From Pycnococcus provasolii (lineage: Eukaryota > Chlorophyta > Pseudoscourfieldiophyceae > Pseudoscourfieldiales > Pycnococcaceae): a stretch of 64,000 nucleotides of DNA. Position 1 is the stretch's first letter; every line of letters begins with the position of its first letter. A program made the position numbers and the translations under genes. Positions 10,120 through 18,845 of this stretch are shown piece after piece. The notes under the pieces are model-generated. The model did not search any database, was not told where the DNA came from, and worked only from the letters and a program-made list of their open reading frames with translations. The stretch covers positions 620,001-684,000 of the forward strand of contig OW568867.1 in assembly GCA_938743325.2 (NCBI GenBank), written 5' to 3'.

Positions 10120-12096
10120 ATGGCGTGGCGATCCATTCTAGGATGCTCCGAGAGCGAGGTCTGGGGCCAAAAGCCGTACGACCTCGGCGCAATGTTGTGT
10201 GGAGCTTCTTCTTCTTCTGTGGAGGAGAACACGACGACGATGAAGACCAACAACCTAGCACACCATGATGACGAAGAAGAAGAATCTGACCCCGCGGGGA
10301 AGTACGCGCAAAAGCACTCGCTCGACACCGCGGCGGAAAAAGAGCTGCGGGAGCTCGTGGAGCACGCCAGCCACGATGCCCACGGCCACGGCCACGACTC
10401 ACATCATGACTCACGCCAGTGCCAGGTGCTTGAGATGCCGAAGCTCCGCCGCAACTGGGACGAGCCGGAGGGACACGGGCACGCCGACTGGGGCTCCGTG
10501 TTTGTCGATCTCGTCTACGTCGGCGTCGCGTACAGCCTCGGCATCGTGCTCAAGAACGCCTTCTATTCGTGCAAGCCGCCGGGGTACAAGTCCTCCTCGT
10601 ACGGATCGTCGGACTACGGATCCTCCGACTACGCCAAGGCGTGCCGCCGCGGCGGCGGCGACGCGGCGGCGTGCGTGGCGGCAGCCTGCCGCCGCGGTGG
10701 AGAAGAGGTGGCCAAGTGCGCGGCCGCGTGTCGGCGCGGAGGCGGCGACGCGAAGGCGTGCGACTCCGCGTCGTCGGCTTACTACCCGCCGCCGTACGGC
10801 GGCTCGAAATACTACCCGCCTCCCGAACACCACCGCATGCTTCTGGCGGAAGCCTCGGATAAGCCGTACTGCGTCGAGGACCCCGCGATGTGGATCGGCA
10901 TGTTTTACATCTTCGTCATCTTTCTCGTGCTTTTCAACCAGTGGTTCAACGACCTGCTCTGGAAGGCGCGGTTCCACGCCACGGGGGTTGTGCACGTGCT
11001 CTGCGACTGCTCGGTCTACCTGCTCCTGATGTGGGCCGCCGTGACCATCGGCGACGTCCAGATGCTCCGGATGTCCTCGATGTGGTTCTACTTCAGTCTC
11101 TTCAACACGCTCACCGGAGTGCTTTGGATCCTTCGCTACAAGCACGTCGCCTTCTTTCATCCGAAGGAGTGCGTCCGCCGCGAGGCTAGCTCGTTTATCA
11201 TGTCTGAGTGGGGAGCGACGGCGCTTCGCATCGCCGCAACCATCGTGGCGTCAGACAACGACGACACGAGGCAGATGAAGCGTGCCGTCCCGCTCTTGCT
11301 GCTCTTCTCCGGCCTGTACTCGAACGCCCGCATGTTGTGGCGCGTCGCGGTCATGCCCCAAGCGCTCGTGGAGACGTGGCAAGACATTGCGGCCCCGCTC
11401 GACGTCAGCTTCATCATCGGGAGGTGCAACGAGTTCATCATGTTGATGTTCGGCGAGACGATCCTGCAGATTGTCATCTCAAACCTCCCACCGAGCGACG
11501 CGGGCGATAACGACCTCTACCTGAACCCGGCGCAGGCGCGCTACATGATCTCGATGCTCGCAAGCTTCGGGATCATCCTGACGATTCTCCACTCGCACGT
11601 CAACACCGTGCCGAGCGACTCGAGCAAGCACGCGATTCGCCGCTCGCTCCCGACCGCGGCGATTTTCTACCTCTTCTACATGATCAAGTCGTTCATGGTC
11701 ATGTCGGTCGGCATCGGCGTGAAGATTGCGCTGTACGCGCCGGAGGCGGAGGGATTCTTCTCGGAGGACCAGCGCCTGCAGCTTGCCTTCTCGATCGCCA
11801 TGGCGTTCGCGACGCAGTACGTGCTGCACCCGACCCACTCCGGGCTGTATGCGTACTACGGCCCCTTCTTCAACTTCGAGAGCGCGTTCCGCTCGACGCT
11901 CTTCTTCCTGCGCGTCGGGACGGTCGTCGCGTCGCTTGCCGTTTACAAAATCGAGACGAAGCCGTGGATCTTCCTCCTCATCGAGGCGGCGCTTTGCGTT
12001 GGGCACACGTGCCTGCTCCACGCCGAGCTGTACCTCGCGCCGCAGCCCGCGGCGAGGAAGGAGTACGAGCGGTCCGTTTCCAAGGTTACGTACTAA
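10120..12096 (+). CDS. LtrA-like multi-pass membrane protein with cysteine-rich loop
   Basis: A 658-residue protein related to the bacterial low-temperature-requirement A (LtrA) family, whose biochemical role is not established. Family marks are WGSVFVDLVYVGVAYSLG (about 123-140) and RCNEFIMLMFGETILQ (about 435-450), followed by several hydrophobic helices to the C-terminus. The N-terminal 120 residues are acidic and histidine-rich (HDAHGHGHDSHHD), which suggests metal binding. An insert between the first two helices (about 171-220) has three near-repeats of the form A-C-R-R-G-G-(G)-(D/E). It is followed by tyrosine/proline-rich YYPPP segments. The start is the ATG at 10120, preceded by the CACGTG-rich spacer. 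The neighbouring channel gene is divergent. Orientation and localisation are inferred only from hydrophobicity. Confidence 0.75.
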   Translation: MAWRSILGCSESEVWGQKPYDLGAMLCGASSSSVEENTTTMKTNNLAHHDDEEEESDPAGKYAQKHSLDTAAEKELRELVEHASHDAHGHGHDSHHDSRQCQVLEMPKLRRNWDEPEGHGHADWGSVFVDLVYVGVAYSLGIVLKNAFYSCKPPGYKSSSYGSSDYGSSDYAKACRRGGGDAAACVAAACRRGGEEVAKCAAACRRGGGDAKACDSASSAYYPPPYGGSKYYPPPEHHRMLLAEASDKPYCVEDPAMWIGMFYIFVIFLVLFNQWFNDLLWKARFHATGVVHVLCDCSVYLLLMWAAVTIGDVQMLRMSSMWFYFSLFNTLTGVLWILRYKHVAFFHPKECVRREASSFIMSEWGATALRIAATIVASDNDDTRQMKRAVPLLLLFSGLYSNARMLWRVAVMPQALVETWQDIAAPLDVSFIIGRCNEFIMLMFGETILQIVISNLPPSDAGDNDLYLNPAQARYMISMLASFGIILTILHSHVNTVPSDSSKHAIRRSLPTAAIFYLFYMIKSFMVMSVGIGVKIALYAPEAEGFFSEDQRLQLAFSIAMAFATQYVLHPTHSGLYAYYGPFFNFESAFRSTLFFLRVGTVVASLAVYKIETKPWIFLLIEAALCVGHTCLLHAELYLAPQPAARKEYERSVSKVTY

Positions 12097-12347
12097 GGTT
12101 AGACAGAGAAGAGAGAAAACCCCCTCTGACTTGCTCGAGGGGTGGGTTGGGCCGTGAACGGGGTTTCCAGGGTGGTAAACTTTACTTTACGGGAACGTAC
12201 GTGGCGTTCGGGATCTTGACCACCTTACAATCAACGTGATGCAAATATAAGTTCTATAAGTTCTAATTTGTATTTATTTAATTCCAAGAAAACTCATTTC
12301 CCATAATAATACCCAAGCAAGTAAATAGGTATGCCCCCTTTGGTACC

Positions 12348-12389
<42 letters not shown>

Positions 12390-12429
12390 CTACTAAGGTA
12401 GGACTATGTAAACTTCTTCTTCTTCTTCT
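12097..12429. repeat. 3' spacer with (AC)n microsatellite
   Basis: The spacer lies between convergent genes. It contains an (AC)n run at 12349-12387 and a CTT-repeat tract ending at the stop of the protease gene (about 12411-12430). No gene is seen. Confidence 0.8.
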
Positions 12430-15400
12430 TCACTCAATCACCAGACTCTTCCCACCACTGTTCTCACAACTCGCGAGATCCACCACTTGAATCCTCATCC
12501 TCCGACAAGCCCAACGCGCCCTTGCAGGCCACTGGTTAACGCTCACAGATCCATCAGCCCCCGCCGTCACCACTTTAAATCCAATGCGATCCACTCCCCC
12601 ATCTCCACGAACGCGACCTACGGCACTGCGCACCCACGCACAGTTGTCCATCTGGCTCCTCAATTCCGTCGGAAAACTCACAGATCCGCCAGCACGACCG
12701 CCTGGACCGCGCGCAATCACAACCCTGCCGTTTGGCGTCGCATTCGTGACACGCACCGTCAGCGAGCGGCACGTGCCTTGCACCTCCACACCCATTTCGC
12801 CGCTGGATTCCACCTCCACGGAGGACACTTTTCCCAGCGCAAAGTCTGCCGTTGCGATGGGAAGCGCAATTGCGTACTGGCTCACCGGGCCAATCACGCG
12901 AACGGTTCTCGTCCCAGGCGCATACCCTGGCGCAGACACGCGCACGCTGTAATCACCTGGAAGGAGCGCCTTGTGGTACGTGCCATCGTCGCCCACAAGG
13001 ATCGGCACGCCATTGTTCACAGTCACCACGGCACCGGGGATCCCGGCATTGGTTGCGGCATCCACAACACGTCCCGCGAGCGCGCCGCTCGCACCCGCAG
13101 CTCGCATCACAAAGCCTGATAGCGCACGCTCGTGGTCCGCAGCCATGCGATCGAGCTGGTGTGCCGACGGAGCTTTCGTGTCGCTCACCTCAATCGTCAT
13201 TTCGAGCGCGCCCGTCGACGCGTACAGGGCATCCTGCAAAGTCCCACTCGCAGGGTACCACGCCGCGCCGTTCGTCACGCCGCCCGCAAACTGGCGCGAC
13301 GATGCCATCGCGCCGTGCTCGTTCGCGTACGCACGGCCCAGCGACAGGTAGAGAGCGTCGTCCGGCGACGTGCACGCCATGCCACGCGGCGTGCCGCATG
13401 CGTCCCACGGCGTGTTCACGACAAGCGCCCCAGCATGCAGGCTGAGACCTGCACGGTGCGACCTCGCACGTGCCCATTTAAGCATCGCGCACGTCTCCGG
13501 CGCGCGATTGTCCTGCGAGCACTTCGACGCCACCTGCGCGGGAGTCATTCGTGCAAATGCGCGCGCACTCGCAGAGTCGTCGTTAAAGTCGCGAAGCGGA
13601 AAGTCGCGATTCAGGTCAACACCTCGGCCGTTGGCACGCGTACGCGACTCCAGCCCGTCCGGGTTTGCCGACACCAGCACATCCACGACGGCGCTGCTGC
13701 GAAGCTTTTCGTACTCGTCGCTCGTTGCCAGACGATCCGCGAAGCGAAGAAGCACCTCAACACTCGACGGCTCGTCGCCGTGCACGCCACCCACGAGGCG
13801 AATGCGAGGAAGGCGAGCCTCGTTGTTGTTGTTGTTGTTGTTGTTGTTTGTCGTCACCTGGAGCACCCAGAGATCACGCCCGAGCGCGCTTCGTCCGATC
13901 GAGTACAACTTCGCCGTCTCCGGATGGCGGCGTGCAATCAGCGCAAGCGCACGCGTGACTGCCGCGTAGCCGTGGTACGCATTCGATGCCACGGATGGCA
14001 CGTTCGTCGTCGCCAGCGGCGGTGCCTGTGGCACTGGTGCTGCTACGGCGGCGGCGGGCGGCGAAGATGATGGCAGCGCAGCTGCTAACACCTGCCCACC
14101 TCCTCCCTGCCTCGCGCGCGTGCGCAGCGTGAGCGCGAAGAGACCCTGGCTTCCGGCATAGCCGTCAACGACGATGTAGTACGTCCTTCCCGCAGTCAGC
14201 GGAATGTCGCTCAGCGCCGAACGGTACCGCCCGCACGCGGCGGAGCCTCCGTCGTCGTTGCAGCCAACCTCGTTGCTCTCGTTGCCCTCGAAGATGTAAA
14301 GCGTCGTGTCGTAGCTCGAAAATTGGCAAACGTCTGCATCGAGGTACTCGTTCGACGCTGGCACGTACCGGTACACGATATCAGGGCTCTCCGTACCGAG
14401 CTCGCACTTCTTCGACGAGTACTTGTTGCGATAACCGCTCGTACTTCCACGCGTCTGCCATCCCCAGCTGGGAATTGGGCTCGGCACGTCAATCGCGCTC
14501 CTCAGGCTCTCGCCCTCTCGATCATCCTCGTCAATGTTCTGCGCAGGCAGCGTGCGCACACCCGCGACAACCATGCTGGATGGATCTAGGCGCACCGTGA
14601 ACGTGATGGAGTACAGCATGTCGCCGTCTCGCGTTCCGTCACGCATCGGAACGACGCGCACAGCCTGCGGCATCGTGTACGTCGACGACGTGAAGCGAAG
14701 CGTGCACCGCTCCGAAAAGGTCGTGCCACCGAGCTGCGCGGCAAGGGTGCTCTCGTCCGAAAGGCGCACGCTCGTGTCGCTGAGCACCAGACCACCCGCC
14801 ATTCCCATGCACGACACCTGGCCCTCGGTCGTATCGGAGGTGGCCACAATCACCTCCACGGTGCGCGCACCCTCGGGCCACGCATTCAGCTTCACCTGCA
14901 CCAGTCCCGCGGAGCCACCCTCCGTGGTGACGACTCCCGCACCCGATCCGTCGGGTGACAGAGCAAGCAGGCGATCTGCGGTCATGGCTGGCGTCGACGA
15001 TGCGACGGAGTTCACGGCGTACGTCGACGAACCATCTCGCGCGTCCATCTTGCGCACGCCGGTGTTCACGGGCATCAGCCACCTTCCAAGCCCGCTGTCG
15101 TACGCGCGGCTGAGACGCCCGAAGAAGTCGTATCCGTTGTTGTCGGGGCAGCTCGCGCTACCTCCGCTCAGCACGGCCACGAGACGCCTCGTCGTGGCGT
15201 CAAGCAGTCCACATCCCGAGCTGCCGCGCTCCGTGGTGCCGTCGTCCCACCCACTGACGAGGAAGTGCGTGTTCGGCACGCGGCCGCAGAACGTGCACGT
15301 TGTGAGAGACGAGCGGTGGCGATCGTGGCTGATCTTCTTGTAGTCGCCGCTGGGATGGTGGATTGCGAAGCTGCTCTGGGGCATGTTGTCCACCTCCGCG

Positions 15401-16650
15401 TCCCATCCTTGGTAGTACGGACGGTACTGGCTCGGAATCGGGCTGGTGATTTCAAGCAAGATGGTGTCGCTCGGTCGATCCGCGAACAGCAGACGCGCAC
15501 CCTGCACAAATTCGTCGAAGCGGCGCGGTGCGGCGAAGCGGCTGCACTCACGCTCGTAATTGAAGAGGAATCCCCAGTAGTCGACGCTCTGCCCGCCCGA
15601 GTCGCCGAGGCAGTGGTGCGCGGTGATGACGTACTGCTTCGTGCTATCCTGCGTGTTGAGCAGTGTTCCCGTGCACACAGCCTGTCCGCTCGTGCCTCCC
15701 GTGAGAATTTGAACGACGGCACGCCTCTCCTTGTCAAAGCTGTCGCCGAGCTGGCACGTGATGTCGTTGTTGCACAGTCCACTGTCTCCGTGAGGACCCT
15801 TCGCGATCACCCCGTCCTGGTCGTCCGTGATGTTGTAGACATCCTGCAGACGCGGCACCATCGACATCGACGTCGACGTCTCCCCCGTCGTCGACGAAGC
15901 GCTGCGCACGCTCACGTCGCGGAATCCCTGCATAACGCTCGTGATGTGCAAGCGCATCGGCGGATCGTGGCTGAATCGTTCGTAGTACTCGATCGTCACG
16001 CGGTCGCCGTGGATGGGCGGCGTGACGAACTTGCGATCAGGGCGAATATCGTCGTGCGTGTAGTACAGCGTCGTCCCTTCGTTGCTGTAGATGAACAGGT
16101 CGCACGCGCCATCGGCGCACTGTGGGATGTAAAACATGCTGAAGTGGAGCGTGAGCGACGTAGCCTGTGGTGCATCAATCACCATCTTCCAGATGTGTGC
16201 GCCGTCAAACAGCTGGTAGTGCGTTCCGTTGTCCTTCGACCCCACGCCGTTCGGTCCAATTTCCAGAGGCACGCCGTACGCCATCGGTGGCTTAGACGCG
16301 CCACGCACGTACGTTCCCTCCTGTCCGTTCGTCGCCTCGACACCTCCACTCGCGGACGACGCCTCCTCGAGCTCCGTGCGCCTCGCCATGTCGTTCTCAA
16401 TTGCACGCGCATTCGACTCCAGCAAGGTATTGTCCCACGTGGCGAGTTGAATTTTGTCAGGTGGCGTGGTAACTCCGTTGACGACCGATTTGATCATGGT
16501 ATCCGTTCTTGGTGCGACGGGCGAGTTGGCCATGACTGGTTCGTTCATGTCCGCCGCAAAAGTGAGCGTGGCTTGTGATGATGCGAGCAGCATGACGATA
16601 AGGGAAATAGCGGCTGACATCACAGCAGCAGAGTTCTTCATCATCATCAT
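12430..16650 (-). CDS. secreted trypsin-like protease fused to an M14 carboxypeptidase
   Basis: A 1406-residue secreted enzyme. There is a signal peptide at about 1-33. A chymotrypsin-fold domain (about 300-520) resembles bacterial lysyl endopeptidases, with candidate triad His in TAHHC (345), Asp in SDTILLEI (397) and Ser in RGSSGCG (478). A middle region includes a bacterial pre-peptidase C-terminal-like beta domain (DTTLYIFEGNES, IVVDGYAGSQG, about 750-850). The zinc carboxypeptidase domain (about 900-1180) has HGDE (957-960), NPDG, RGVDLNRDF, LSLHAG (about 1070) and TIEVSD with the catalytic Glu (about 1154). A carboxypeptidase-regulatory beta domain follows (GRVVDAATNAGIPGAVV). It should cleave proteins internally and then trim C-termini outside the cell. 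A poly-Asn run comes from a GTT repeat at about 13817-13850. The joining of both activities in one chain is unusual. Substrate is unknown. Confidence 0.8.
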   Translation of the reverse strand: MMMMKNSAAVMSAAISLIVMLLASSQATLTFAADMNEPVMANSPVAPRTDTMIKSVVNGVTTPPDKIQLATWDNTLLESNARAIENDMARRTELEEASSASGGVEATNGQEGTYVRGASKPPMAYGVPLEIGPNGVGSKDNGTHYQLFDGAHIWKMVIDAPQATSLTLHFSMFYIPQCADGACDLFIYSNEGTTLYYTHDDIRPDRKFVTPPIHGDRVTIEYYERFSHDPPMRLHITSVMQGFRDVSVRSASSTTGETSTSMSMVPRLQDVYNITDDQDGVIAKGPHGDSGLCNNDITCQLGDSFDKERRAVVQILTGGTSGQAVCTGTLLNTQDSTKQYVITAHHCLGDSGGQSVDYWGFLFNYERECSRFAAPRRFDEFVQGARLLFADRPSDTILLEITSPIPSQYRPYYQGWDAEVDNMPQSSFAIHHPSGDYKKISHDRHRSSLTTCTFCGRVPNTHFLVSGWDDGTTERGSSGCGLLDATTRRLVAVLSGGSASCPDNNGYDFFGRLSRAYDSGLGRWLMPVNTGVRKMDARDGSSTYAVNSVASSTPAMTADRLLALSPDGSGAGVVTTEGGSAGLVQVKLNAWPEGARTVEVIVATSDTTEGQVSCMGMAGGLVLSDTSVRLSDESTLAAQLGGTTFSERCTLRFTSSTYTMPQAVRVVPMRDGTRDGDMLYSITFTVRLDPSSMVVAGVRTLPAQNIDEDDREGESLRSAIDVPSPIPSWGWQTRGSTSGYRNKYSSKKCELGTESPDIVYRYVPASNEYLDADVCQFSSYDTTLYIFEGNESNEVGCNDDGGSAACGRYRSALSDIPLTAGRTYYIVVDGYAGSQGLFALTLRTRARQGGGGQVLAAALPSSSPPAAAVAAPVPQAPPLATTNVPSVASNAYHGYAAVTRALALIARRHPETAKLYSIGRSALGRDLWVLQVTTNNNNNNNNNEARLPRIRLVGGVHGDEPSSVEVLLRFADRLATSDEYEKLRSSAVVDVLVSANPDGLESRTRANGRGVDLNRDFPLRDFNDDSASARAFARMTPAQVASKCSQDNRAPETCAMLKWARARSHRAGLSLHAGALVVNTPWDACGTPRGMACTSPDDALYLSLGRAYANEHGAMASSRQFAGGVTNGAAWYPASGTLQDALYASTGALEMTIEVSDTKAPSAHQLDRMAADHERALSGFVMRAAGASGALAGRVVDAATNAGIPGAVVTVNNGVPILVGDDGTYHKALLPGDYSVRVSAPGYAPGTRTVRVIGPVSQYAIALPIATADFALGKVSSVEVESSGEMGVEVQGTCRSLTVRVTNATPNGRVVIARGPGGRAGGSVSFPTELRSQMDNCAWVRSAVGRVRGDGGVDRIGFKVVTAGADGSVSVNQWPARARWACRRMRIQVVDLASCENSGGKSLVIE

Positions 16651-17651
16651 CCTGAAGAGCAGCGGCAGCGTGTTGCGTGTTTTGTTGACTCCACACTCTC
16701 ACCTCGAGAGGCACGGCGCCAGTGATGATTGATCGTATGATGCGTGTTGACTTGAGGCTTGCAAACACCACCCATCCTTCTTTCCAGTTCTTCTTCTTCA
16801 TTGTATTGCTTGCGTTCAACTGCTAGCAGTCCACTACTAATATTGACAAAAAAAACTGTGCTAACCCCAAGCCCGGGGCAGTAGTAAAAGGTAGCCCAAC
16901 TAACTAAGAAAGAGATTGGCATGTTCAAGAAAGCATGAAAAAACAAAACACCTGGTACCTAAGGGTAAAGCTTGAAACACTCACTCACTCAGGTTCTCAG
17001 GAAGGTGTCATGGAAGCCTGCAAAGAAAGAAAAGTTGACCGAACCAAGCATTTCATTTCAATGAAACAAGTTTCAAGTGGAGTCATTAGAGGAGGGGAGT
17101 ATCACAGCACCAGTCCTGAGTGGAGTAAGACAGTCCACCCACGAGATTCGACATGGCACACAAAATAAATGGCTGCACGAGGGCATTTCGGCTGCTTCAT
17201 CATGGGGGAGAATGAACGAACGCCCCCCAAGGCAAAGGTCACGCAAAACAAACAACACAAGGCAAGGGGATTGATCCGTCCGAGAAATCTAAATGGGCAT
17301 TTGTCGGGATCCGCCCTCTGTCTGTGGGGATCCGTCTCTGTCCACTGTCCACCGGAGAAACCCCTTTTTGCTTTTGTCCTGAATTCCTGGTGGAATCCTC
17401 CCCTTCGTTTCAGGGTTTGTTGTCCCTGTTTAGTCCACCCCACCCTGCTGGTCGAATCAGGTTTTTCCATTAGGGTGATGATTCGGGTTCTGGGAGGCGC
17501 ATTCAAGCAAGAAGTTTTTCCTTGGACCGTTGGAAGAAGATTGGTTTTGTTGTTCCATTTTAATTTTAATTCACAAATCCTCAGGCTCATCAATCAATTC
17601 ATCATGGTGGATGATGATGATGGCGCTCTTCTGACTGAGGATGCTGCGTCC
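16651..17651. other. intergenic, nothing recognised
   Basis: About 1 kb between the protease gene start and a weak coiled-coil frame. Short open frames exist on both strands but lack family resemblance or typical codon use. The left end should contain the promoter of the protease gene. Confidence 0.5.
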
Positions 17652-17942
17652 TCACTCTCCATCACAATTACTAGTTGACAAATGTATGGTGGTAGTGTGC
17701 GCCGAAACATAAGGATAGGTAGCAGATCGGATGATGAACTGAAGAATCCGCGAAGGCGAATGACGCAGCTCTTCTTCAAGCTTTTCCTCGTGCTCTTGGC
17801 GCAGCCGTTCGTGTGCAAGGTCCCGCTCGTGTTCCCGCACGTGCGATTCGCGTTGTAACCTCTTCCACTCTTGCAACTCCAGCTCTTCCAATTCAAGGAC
17901 TCTTTCGAGTTCACGTTGTTCACCTTGTCCTGGTGTTGGCAT
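17652..17942 (-). CDS. possible small coiled-coil protein or fragment
   Basis: From the ATG at 17942 the frame gives about 96 residues. The first half is a strongly charged heptad-like stretch (ELERVLELEELELQEWKRLQ and a following Arg/Glu/His-rich stretch) typical of a coiled coil. The second half is unremarkable. A GTAAGT sequence lies just upstream, so this could be part of a spliced gene. No family recognised; it may be a gene remnant. Confidence 0.3.
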   Translation of the reverse strand: MPTPGQGEQRELERVLELEELELQEWKRLQRESHVREHERDLAHERLRQEHEEKLEEELRHSPSRILQFIIRSATYPYVSAHTTTIHLSTSNCDGE

Positions 17943-18102
17943 GCACGACTCGCTCACTTACTTTTGAGCACAGTTACGAACGATTTGTGTATGTTTTGAA
18001 AAGAACGTTAGTGTTTGTTTGGTTTAACCGTATTCGCACTCCCCACTCCTCACTCCCCACTCCTCCCCTAATTCCGAAAAAGTTCTTAAGTTCTCAAATA
18101 TA

Positions 18103-18817
18103 CTACGTAGTATTCTCAGCATTCTCATTCTCAGCATTCTCATTCTCAGCATTCAGCGGGCCGTCGCATGTCAACCATGTGTGCACCGCTGCGTTTAAAC
18201 GTTGAGGATGCGCACTCCCGTGGCATGTGTATACCACGGAACGCGGCTCGTCGTAACGTTCGACATGGACTTTGTGTGTCTTGGTTACGAGTTTCCGCCC
18301 GAGTGTGATCGTTTCGAGAGGGCAATCAAGACCAATCAACTAAACAGGGACGTGCCAATGCCGCTGGTATACTAGCATGCACGCGATTGCTCATTCAGTC
18401 AGTAACGGAGAAGGTTGTTTACATATCACTTACATGAAGGATGCACTTGCCGCACGTGTCACCACCGAGCATCATCCGCATGTGCCACCCCCGTCGCTCG
18501 GCTAGAGCTTTCGTGCGTGGCGTTGCGTATGTAGCCGGCGGTCCACGAAACGAAGTGAGAAACGCATAACCTACCCGAGCGCTCGGGAGCCGAGGCGACA
18601 TGCGATCAGCGGTCCCCTCCCGCCGCACTAATCTGCGCGCCTGCCATTCGGGGTTCGGGAATTCCCCTCCGAGGTCCGGGGCTTGGCATCCTGTGCTTTT
18701 GTCGCCGCACCTCCGGGGATTTTGAATCCTCTTTCGACCGTACTCTTCGGAAATCTGTCCGTTGTTATTTTCTTTCTTCGACTGTTTGAATTTTGAGTCA
18801 CCCGTTTGCAAGTCCAT
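18103..18817 (-). CDS. unrecognised 206-residue protein, two exons
   Basis: Exon 1 runs 18817-18434 and ends CTTCAT|GTAAGT. A 94-bp intron (18433-18340) ends CTGTTTAG, and exon 2 runs 18339-18103. The splice keeps the frame (KCILH joined to LIGLDCPLETITLG). The protein starts MDLQTGDSKFKQSKKE, is basic in the middle and has cysteines in DTCGKCILH, GLDCPL, YTCHG and TWLTCDG, which might bind zinc. It ends in an NAENENAENENAEN repeat made by short DNA repeats at about 18115-18155. I do not recognise the family. Its ATG is only 28 bp from the ATG of the divergent HtrL-type gene, so the two must share a promoter region or overlap in transcript. Confidence 0.5.
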
Positions 18818-18845
18818 TTATTTTGTAACATTTAGTAGTTGATCC

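Noticed and set aside
13132-14070. Plus-strand open frame opposite the M14 carboxypeptidase domain
   Set aside because: Arg/His-rich shadow; the minus strand carries all catalytic motifs.
15265-16578. Plus-strand open frame of 437 codons opposite the trypsin-like domain
   Set aside because: Val/Arg/His-rich with no domain, while the opposite strand encodes the triad.
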